From Montifringilla adamsi (Eukaryota; Chordata; Aves; Passeriformes; Passeridae): a stretch of 64,000 bases of DNA. This document shows, in pieces, positions 56,590-64,000 of this stretch (the first letter of the stretch is position 1; every line of letters begins with the position of its first letter). The position numbers and the translations under genes are program-made. The stretch covers positions 1,984,001-2,048,000 of the forward strand of contig JAGGNK010008670.1 in the NCBI GenBank assembly GCA_017590115.1, written 5' to 3'. A model generated the notes under the pieces. The model made no database searches, was not told the origin of the DNA, and worked only from the letters and a program-made list of their open reading frames with translations.

Positions 56590-57215
56590 AGCTTGAGGTC
56601 TCCAGGAACCCAAGAAAGAGCTGAAGTCTCTGAGTGCCCTGTCAGGAGTGAAAAGGGTTTTCTTTTACAGCTGACAGGAAAAGGGTTCATTCATGACAGT
56701 CCCTTCAGAAAAAAACATTAATTAACACTTGTCATCTGTGCCAGTCACAGGGAATTCCCACAGTGACAGGTCTTTGCACGGATTCCCATTTTGTCCTTTG
56801 ACAGCTGGACCGTGAATTCTAATTTTACCAGGACAGAAAATGGTATCAGTGTCTATGCCAGGTTTTGAAAGGCATCAAAATGAGCAGGGAAGTGTCTGCA
56901 GAGCACTGGGAGCACCCAGGTGCTCCTCTCAGGACAAGGGGCATTGCTCTGACAAGCAGCAACCACTCATTAATTACAAACAGCTAATTGGCCTCTTAGG
57001 GCAAGCTTGAGGATCATAATCCGAAAAAGAAAAAGAAAACCCAAATAATTTGTTGGTGGTTGGCTGCAGCGAAGGGAATTAACAACTGAATGCCTGAAAG
57101 ACAATAGAAAACAATAGCTGGCTTTCATTCTGTAAAATATTTCTGATGAATGAGTTGATATTGGCTGTGAGTATCCACTGAGTAATCCTGCACAGATGAG
57201 TAGCTACTGCCTCAG
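56590..57215. other. Unique DNA, no gene seen
   Basis: No coding-like frame and no recognised repeat. Confidence 0.4.
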
Positions 57216-57219
57216 TAAG

Positions 57220-57335
57220 AATCACAGGACCACAGAATATCCTGAGTGAGAAGGGCCCCACAAGGATCATCCAGCCCAAGTTCTGGCCCTGCATAGGACA
57301 CCCCAAAAATCCCACCCTGTGCCTGAGAGCTGTGA
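57220..57335 (-). mobile_element. CR1 LINE 3'-end fragment
   Basis: CACAGAATATCCTGAGTGAG, CCCCACAAGGATCATCCAGC and CAAAAATCCCACCCTGTGCC are the reverse complement of a common avian CR1 3' end. Confidence 0.95.
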
Positions 57336-57339
57336 AATG

Positions 57340-58370
57340 GGAATAGTCTGGGAAGTTTTACACAGGTCTGGCGTGAACAGTGACAGAATTTGGAATCCAA
57401 GAAAAATACTTCCCATTTCAGAGTAGATCAGAATGATTTAACCCCACATCTATGGGATGTGCTTTCCTTTGACACCACCAGTGCAAATCCCAGCAATTCC
57501 TGAGACAATTTTCCCCTGTTGGAGTTGATCCCTTTTCTCCCCTTGATTTCAGGGAGGTGCCAGTGTCCTCCTGCAGCAGATCCTGGCTGAGCTTCAGCTC
57601 TGGGGGAAGGAGCTACTCCAGTTGACACTCGACTTAATTATCTTTGTAGCTTCACATGCAGTGCCTTTCTCCCCCAGACAACTTGGTCAGGCCTGGCTTT
57701 TGGAATGCCTCCAGCTCTCGTTTCAATCCATAATGTGCATCTGAGCATATGCTTTAGGATCTCTTGAAGAACAAGCGTAGCATGAAGGCTGAAATGAGGC
57801 GTGGACGTGTCTGCTAATTAGAGCAGCAGAGCAGGGAGCTGGAAACGAGCTGGGAATCAGCTCCTCTGCACCAGTCATCTCCCTACCTGCAGAAAGTCAT
57901 ATTTTGGGACTCGTGATGTTGGGAATTGCACTAAAAAACTGTGGGGATTGCATTAAAAGATGTCATGACTGATGTGATCTTCAGATAGAGGTTGTGACTA
58001 TGAGGGGAAAAGATCCTCAGCAGAGCAACAGAGCTCTCCTGAGGGATTTTCCTGAGTGCAGGGGAAATCCTATCCAGAGGGCAATGAAGATGGTGTAGCA
58101 GGATGAGAAAGTTTTCTTCGAGTATAGTTGTCACTTGAATTTGTGCTGCATGACTTCCCAGTAACTCCCAGTATCCTCCTGGTTACTCAGGGCCTGTATC
58201 CATGTTGGATGTTTCCCACACGGTGCCTTCCACACTCCTGATAAAACACCAAGTTGCTCTACGAGGCCTCTGATGCTGAGTTTGATATCCAGATATTTCC
58301 TCCTTTATCAGCAAACCCACCCCCAGCTCAGATAGCAGCACTTCCTCCAGCTCGTGGCTTCACTATTCCT
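57340..58370. other. Unique DNA, no gene seen
   Basis: Short overlapping frames only, with no repeat family recognised. Confidence 0.4.
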
Positions 58371-58387
58371 TTCTGATTATTCTGATT

Positions 58388-58415
58388 AATCGGGGAATCT
58401 GATTATTCCCCGATT
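58388..58415. repeat. Perfect hairpin, 10-base stem, 8-base loop
   Basis: AATCGGGGAA (58,388-58,397) and TTCCCCGATT (58,406-58,415) are exact reverse complements around TCTGATTA. The loop motif TCTGATTA also occurs just upstream, so the structure may have arisen by template switching. Confidence 0.9.
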
Positions 58416-58754
58416 TCCAAGTTTCACCAACTTTATCATATTCCACCAGATAGCACCTTCCTGCTCGATATTTTAGCATGTTCTGGTGCTGAGATTGTGG
58501 TAACCTGCACACCTTGTGTTTGTCAGTCACCAGCTCAGCACTGCCTGCCTCGATTGATGGGCTTTTATCTCATGGAATTTGCTTTATCACAACAGCCCTT
58601 CCTCTCCTCCTTTTCCAAGAACAGGAAAGCCTGGCTGCTGCTCTCCCACATCAAAATATTTATACATCAATCCAGGTGAGATGGGAATTTAGCCTTAACG
58701 TCTGTGCAAGTGCTGCATGTGCTGGTGTTCAGGGAATGGATAAAAGTTTGGGCC

Positions 58755-59306
58755 TGTGGAGTCTTTGGTCCTTTTTTGCCAGGGTCAGGATTACAAGCCA
58801 TGAAATGTTCGGACTCAGATGTTTATTGGTTTCTATCTATGTTACAGTCTCATAAGTTGTGAGTTCTGTAGTTTTGACTTTAACAGGCTAAAAATGGAGC
58901 CCCATCTCTCTCTCTACAAGGCCTTTTAAGGATAAACTGTCCAATTAAGAAATGACACCTCAATTGTTTTACTTTTAACCCAATAGCCAACCACCCGTGC
59001 CCACAATGTGGACTTTTTTATCCAATTACACAAAACCCCCAAACCCATGGAGAAGGAGAAGGATCAGCCTCTGCCCTAAAACCTCCATCTTGCTTTATAT
59101 CTATTACTATATTCTAAACCCTTAAACTCTGAGTTTTGCACCCTGTGATATCACACACTTCCATTCAAACTCCACACCCACAATCCCAGTTCCATCATTC
59201 CATTTTGGAAGCTTCTCCAGGGCCTCAGGTCAATGCAGAGTTCTCTTGGGGGTCAGTGCCTGGCAGCACAGAAAGTCTGAAATTCTCAGTGACCAGGGTT
59301 CCAACA
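58755..59306 (-). mobile_element. Solo LTR, family 2, copy 2
   Basis: The minus strand starts TGTTGGAACC at 59,306 and ends in CA at 58,755, the canonical LTR termini, a length of 552 bases. AATAAA lies at 58,827-58,822 and a TATA-like CTTAAAAGG near 58,925. The flanks TGGGCC (left) and TGGTCC (right) could be a 6-base target-site duplication with one change, as made by class II endogenous retroviruses. It is inverted relative to the copy at 14,349. The 89-residue + frame is a shadow. Confidence 0.85.
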
Positions 59307-59655
59307 TGGTCCTACTCAAATAAAACTCATTCTATTAAAACAAGATTTACAGGGCTGGACCTGTGCATGGAAGTGCTGAACTTACCCCATAATATTCTGT
59401 GCTGAGCTCACCCCATAAAATTCCTGGAAGGCTTTGCCTTGTCTGTCCAGCTTGGATTTGTGAGCATGTGTGCCTGTGTTAAACTTCTTTTTGCAGCTGC
59501 TATTGCTAGTTTAGCTTTTTAAATCTGATTTTATTGTGCTGTAAACTCCTTTCTCTCTTCTGGAAAGTAATTTCACTTCCCTCTGCGTGAGGAATGTGGT
59601 AAAAAACTTACAACTATTAAGTAAAAAAAATATAGGGAGTTTTGTTTGCCTCCAG

Positions 59656-59852
59656 CCTGGTTTTTTATTTTACCTCTGGAAGCTTTTGGCAATATCCGTG
59701 GTCTGGGAAGTGATGCTTGTTTTGCAAGCTCTCCAATTAAGCAGCTTTTCTTCATCAAATTCTGCTCTCGAGGACTTTCAGCATCTGCTGGCTCAGAAGA
59801 AAAGGTTCTCAGTGAAAATCCTCATTTCAGAAGTACTTTCTAATCACAGCAT
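59656..59852 (+). CDS. Candidate internal exon F, unrecognised protein
   Basis: The acceptor TTTTGTTTGCCTCCAG ends at 59,655 and the near-perfect donor GCAT|GTAAGT follows 59,852. One frame is open over all 65 codons plus two bases. It has a hydrophobic start (PGFLFYLWKLLAISVVWEVM), then a helical stretch with SALEDFQHLLAQKKRFSVKI. The alternative frame is also protein-like (EAFGNIRGLGSDACFASSPI) but stops 11 bases before the donor. Two plausible frames in one segment lower confidence. Its end phase does not match candidate exon G unless a different acceptor (61,071) is used. Confidence 0.22.
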
Positions 59853-60334
59853 GTAAGTTTTTGTAAGATATTTCAGATTTTCACCCCAAACTCTGACCTG
59901 TGCTTTGAGAGATAATTAAACTCAGTCTTAGCTTTAAAGCAACTGGGGAAGAAGGAGCAAACAGAAGGGATTTATCCAAACTCCTGGTTACTCTGAGATG
60001 GAAAATTGCCTCTTTTAAAACACTGAAAGTTGAAAAAGCCACCAAAATCCATGGAGGAATAGTGGGAAAATTGTCTTCTCCTCCATTTCATGTTTATTTT
60101 ATGGGTACTTTCCATGACTGAATAAATTATAGGGACTCTTACATCCTAAATGACAGTTTTTGGCTGGTTTTAAAGTGTTCCAGTTTTTCCTACAGGTTTT
60201 GAGGCACCAGCCTTGGGAAGTACCACAAGAGACCAGGGAAAAATGGGAATTAATTTGGTGAGTGGCACAAATCAAGCTCTGTAAAAAAAAAATGCTGGTG
60301 GATTTTATTTGAACCCAATGCTGTTGGTTTTAAA

Positions 60335-60420
60335 ATCATTATTATTGTCATTATTATATTTAATTTTATTAATATTTTTACTATTTTTCATTATTATTTT
60401 ATTATTATTCTATTGTCATT
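60335..60420. repeat. (ATT)n-rich low-complexity DNA
   Basis: ATTATT and TATTTTTA units, then repeated CTATTCTCACTATTCTTAATTC-like short units up to 60,447. Confidence 0.8.
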
Positions 60421-60473
60421 CTAACTATTCTCACTATTCTTAATTCTGAGCAGAGAATCTGCTCGATTCGCCA

Positions 60474-60540
60474 GATCAGGAGTGATCCTGATCACTCTGA
60501 TCACTGAATATTGTGATCATCCTGATCACTGAATATTGCA
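60474..60540. repeat. Clustered TGATCA inverted and direct repeats
   Basis: GATCAGGA (60,474-60,481) pairs with TCCTGATC (60,486-60,493). TGATCACTGAATATTG then occurs twice, about 27 bases apart. Confidence 0.85.
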
Positions 60541-61065
60541 CATTCTCTATACAATACTTTTCCCTGTGTTGTTCCACTTTCAGCTCCAAGTTTTCCAGCC
60601 AGCTCCAGGTAAAACGTGGAATATTAATGAGGAATGTGGTGTCAGCCACAGAGAACTGAGGTAGAGCCACATTTAAGTCAATTAAACCTTGACCTGGACA
60701 GCTAATTAATGTCTTTTTCATTGACAATAATGAAGGGAATGTTAAAAAATATAAATGTTGGAATACCTAAAGAAAACTCAAACCCAAAAAAAAAAACAAA
60801 AAAAGGAATTAAAGATGAAAATCACCACCACAACCAAGTAAATGCATGCAATATTTCATATTTTTCATATTAAAAGCCATTTATCTCAAATTACTCACAG
60901 AAAATATTAATCTGTGATTCAACTCTCCTTAAATATCCATTTGTGTTGATTTTATAAAACGAAACCCATATTTTTTTCAATGGTTTTTCTGCAGCAAAAG
61001 CACGTTTGGAACACTTGAAAATCTGTTTTTCTTTTTGTTCTGCCTCATTTATTTGTTGTTTTCAG

Positions 61066-61179
61066 CCAAGGTTTCAGTTGAGCACTGCAAAGTGTCAGAG
61101 GTGGTTAAAGAACATTATTGATTCCAAAACTGCTGAAAGACAGAACCAGTTTGGGATGAAGGGATCATTTTTCTGCATG
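61066..61179 (+). CDS. Candidate internal exon G, unrecognised protein
   Basis: The acceptor TTTATTTGTTGTTTTCAG ends at 61,065 and ATG|GTGAAG is a fair donor. The length is 114 bases, exactly 38 codons in phase 0: PRFQLSTAKCQRWLKNIIDS, then KTAERQNQFGMKGSFFCM. Other frames are closed. The basic, tryptophan-containing helix-like segment looks protein-like, but no family is recognised and no in-phase neighbour is certain. Confidence 0.25.
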
Positions 61180-61713
61180 GTGAAGGTTTCTCAGCCTCCA
61201 GTTTTGTCCTAGCGTGATTGGGTTGAAATGGGTTTTTAATGAGTCAAGGCAAGTGCTAAACAATGGCAGCAAAAAAGAGCAGATTTTATAAGATTTAAGA
61301 GCAAAAAGAGGGAGATTTTGTAAAATTTTTGAGTTAAAAGAGGCAGATTTTATAAAATTATTCAGGGGCAAAAACAATAAGAGACTTTGAGATTTTATAA
61401 ATTAATTCTGTTTTTTTTGACTGAACAGGAAAAGTTGTTGGCTTGATCTACAGGAATTACATGAAATGGTGGGAAAATCCAAGTTAAAACAGGCAGAATT
61501 ATTGAGGTTAGCAAAGAGTTAATGGATTTGGAAAGAAAAAAATTATCTGAGAGTGCTGGGTAGAAAACCAAACATGGATTTTTGCCTATTTTAGTGCTGC
61601 TTGGAAAAAACAAACAAAGAATTCAGTGGCTTTGAATTAGAGGATGGAAATAGTACCTCAATTAATTTTTGGGAATTTGGGAATCCATGAGAGGAGCTGT
61701 TGAAATCCAAAAT

Positions 61714-61985
61714 AACAAAAAAAAAAAAAGTTATTTTTGTGATGTCTGTGGTACCAAGAAAGGAAGTTTCTTGTATTTGCTGTTTTCCATATTTTAGGAA
61801 TCAACAAAAGTAGAATCGATTCAAGGATATCCTTGTGGGAGATTTCCCAGATTTAGGTTGGAAACCGATTTGGAATTCCAGTGTCTAAAACCAACCCTTG
61901 AATCTTGAAGCAGCAAATATCCTTGGGATCACAAAGAGTCAGGAAAGGGCTCCTTTCTCCTCATTCTCTGGTCTCGCCCAAAAGA
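61714..61985 (+). repeat. 272-base tandem duplication, copy 1
   Basis: Starts with AACA and an A run, then TTATTTTTGTGATGTCTGTG. The same order recurs exactly 272 bases later with very few changes. Confidence 0.95.
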
Positions 61986-62257
61986 ACAAAAAAAAAAAAA
62001 AATTATTTTTGTGGTGTCTGTGGTACCAAGAAGGGAAGTTTCTTGTATTTGCTGTTTTCCATATTTTAGGAATCAACAAAAGTAGAATCGATTCAAGGAT
62101 ATCCTTGTGGGAGATTTCCCAGATTTAGGTTGGAAACCGATTTGGAATTCCAGTGTCTAAAACCAACCCTTGAATCTTGAAGCAGCAAATATCCTTGGGA
62201 TCACAAAGAGTCAGGAAAGGGCTCCTTTCTCCTCATTCTCTGGTCTCGTCCGTCTCT
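61986..62257 (+). repeat. 272-base tandem duplication, copy 2
   Basis: Near-identical to copy 1, including GAATCAACAAAAGTAGAATC and the unit end CTCTGGTCTCG. Differences are A-run length and one or two substitutions (GTGATGTC versus GTGGTGTC). A CR1-like segment begins at its right edge. Confidence 0.95.
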
Positions 62258-62520
62258 TCCAGGAGCTGCCTCGACATCCTGACCCATGATTTCCACCTGC
62301 ACCAGGTTTTTTTTTGGAGTACAGTCCATGGAAGGTTGGAGAAGGGCTCCAAAACCAAGCCCAACCATTGGCTCCATTCCCAAGAGCCACATCCTGAACA
62401 GTTCCAGGGGTGGGCATTCCACCTGCTCCAACGCCTGAGCAACCTTCTAGAGGAGAAATTTTCCCTGATATTTAATCTAAACTCTCCAGCTCAGTCTTGA
62501 GGAACATTTGGGAGAGATCC
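62258..62520 (-). mobile_element. CR1 LINE fragment
   Basis: CTGCTCCAACGCCTGAGCAA, GGAGAAATTTTCCCTGATAT and AATCTAAACTCTCCAGCTCA are the reverse complement of the CR1 region upstream of its 3' end. The 107-residue + frame over it is a shadow. Confidence 0.75.
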
Positions 62521-62524
62521 CCAT

Positions 62525-64000
62525 TGGACCAATCTCCTCCATGAAGTCACGTGGTTATATCTGCTGCAGGTGTGGGAATTTTATACCAAATGAATAATAT
62601 ATATATATTTTTAAAGGTGTTTATTTTGATGAGAAGGCAAAGAGATCACGTTTCTTCAGCTGATCCATCTATTCCTGCTCTTTAAACCAGGGATGGGAAT
62701 GGATCCTCTGCTGGGATTTCTCCTCAGGTGAGCTGGCAATAACACAAAAGGAGATTCCATGATTTCTGAAGGCTCCCTAACAGCCCTTGTGGACAATGCT
62801 GTGTGGTTTTGCTTACCTGGCTTCCAGACTTACCAATCAATAAGTCCTGGCTTGTGTCTGGGTATTTTCTGCTCTTTCAGAGCTGTCATTTCTCACGCTG
62901 CATTTAAAAATTGCCTTTTTCCAAAGCCGTTTCATGGAATGGTTGGGGTTGAACGTTGCTATTTAAGATCAACCCTTGAAAGAAATCGAGTTTAAACTCG
63001 AAGTGAAAAATGCTTTTTCTGAGACACAGCAGGCTGAGATCTGACAGTGCCTTCAGCTGCTATTTTCAGTCTCTTCTCAAAGTTTTTATGCTTCATCCTG
63101 AACCCTCCCTAGAGACTTGGTAAAGCAAATGTGGAAAATGCCACTGTGCTCTTTATAAATGTAGACTAGAAGTGTTTCAAACCCCAAAGTTTATCTGTCA
63201 GCATCAGGAAAAGCTACATTTCGTACGCTGGGTATGATTTGTTTCTCAGTGACAGCTCTTGTTCAGATCATTTTGTTGTAATTTTGCCTGGGTTGAGTGA
63301 ATATTCTTTAATTTTGGTGAAACTTTGGGTCGTTTTACACATCCCTGGTATTTTTCCTAAGGGAGCAGCTGTTATAAAAACTTGACTGTTGTGTGGAGTT
63401 TTCTCTTGGTGGCTTTGTTTCTTTTTGCAGAATCACCTGATTTCAGAATAAGGAAAAGAAATGGATATACACTAAAACTTCTGCCACTGATTATGTTCTC
63501 CTTGGCCTCTTGTCTCCTATTTTTCTCCAACCAAATTCGACGGATTTTCAATCAATGCATTAAAAATTTGGGTGGTATTGTCCTGTATCCCAGCAGATCC
63601 CTTGGGAATATGACTCCACCTGAAGGTTTCGGAGTGTGGGGATGGATTCAGAGGGATTTTATTGTGTAATGGAGCAAATCTAAGTCTTCTATCCCCTTGG
63701 AGGATTTGCAAACTTAATATAAACAATGAAATAATGACAAGTCAAGTTTCACCTGCCCCTTGCCCATCCAATCTCTAAGATATCCACAACATAAAGCACT
63801 GAGAGTCTTTGCTCTTGAGCTGCCTTTCCAAAGGGATTAATCTGATTTATTCCACTGAATCTCTGAGTTTCCATTCAAAGACATCCCGTGTTTCGGGAGG
63901 GATGTAAAACTGTGGAAGAAATTTCGTTGTGGTGTCTCCTCCCAGCTAAATCAACTCACTGAGTTATATTTAGCAGAGTGTGATGCTCCTGAACTCGGGA
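62525..64000. other. Unique DNA, one weak exon-like segment
   Basis: At 63,431 a good acceptor (TTTCTTTTTGCAG) opens into a frame ending in TAA at 63,667-63,669. It contains a hydrophobic stretch LKLLPLIMFSLASCLLFF that could be a membrane segment, but the rest looks random and no family is recognised. I do not call it as coding. A short CR1-like GGAATGGTTGGGGTTGAACG lies at 62,936. Confidence 0.35.

Noticed and set aside
63431..63669. Acceptor followed by a frame with a possible membrane helix
   Set aside because: Only a partial protein-like segment, no convincing donor, no recognised family, no in-phase partner.
1..64000. Search for tRNA, rRNA, CRISPR or bacterial-type operons
   Set aside because: No tRNA B-box-like GGTTCGANTCC with a matching cloverleaf, no spaced direct-repeat array and no bacterial gene organisation was seen by eye. 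Small nucleolar or micro RNAs cannot be excluded without folding tools.

Overview
The window reads as nuclear DNA from a bird, most likely a songbird. The main evidence is about two dozen 5'-truncated CR1 LINE fragments in both orientations, recognisable from the avian CR1 3' region (for example GGTTTGGGTTGGAAGGGA at 34,425 and GGATAGTGGAAGGTGTCCCT at 27,180). Several LTRs with AATAAA signals also look like avian endogenous retroviruses. The sequence is AT-rich, CpG-poor and full of stops in all frames. There are no operons, ribosome binding sites, CRISPR arrays or long open genes. Bird is inferred from repeat families, and songbird is a weaker inference.

No complete protein-coding gene can be read. 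Most long open frames lie over CR1, LTR or minisatellite sequence, or run open on both strands. A minority of short open segments are bounded by good splice sites. Two on the + strand (46,692-46,810 and 47,349-47,452) fit together in phase. Others lie at 49,884-49,999, 51,859-51,975, 59,656-59,852 and 61,066-61,179 (+), and possible last exons at 20,100-20,246 (+) and 43,972-44,120 (-). I recognise none of the proteins, so all are low-confidence exon candidates. A decayed A-rich coding-like stretch (55,387-56,541, -) and a short open frame followed by an A tract (53,220-53,592, +) may be old retro-copies.

Layout. 1-10.7 kb: sparse unique DNA with a 31-base T tract, an LTR (4.78 kb), a 48-base A tract and a 42-base-period minisatellite (6.0-6.35 kb). 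10.7-11.4 kb: a CR1 split by an LTR. 14.3-19 kb: a second LTR family and CR1 pieces. 20-26.5 kb: the cleanest unique DNA, with several conserved-element-like blocks, the strongest at 21.59-22.10 kb. 26.9-29.95 kb: a head-to-tail duplication of about 1.5 kb. 31.7-41 kb: inverted repeats and opposed CR1 copies. 42.8-45 kb: AT-rich satellite-like DNA. 45.9-51.2 kb: CR1 copies, the candidate exons and a perfect 662-base tandem LTR duplication. 51.2-64 kb: mixed sequence with two possible retro-copies, a solo LTR (58.75-59.31 kb), two hairpins and a 272-base tandem duplication (61.7-62.26 kb).

The dominant theme is repeat-driven rearrangement: three local tandem duplications, two long inverted pairs and one nested insertion. 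I found no convincing new gene system. The items most worth testing are the splice-consistent exon candidates, the decayed minus-strand coding stretch and the duplication junctions.
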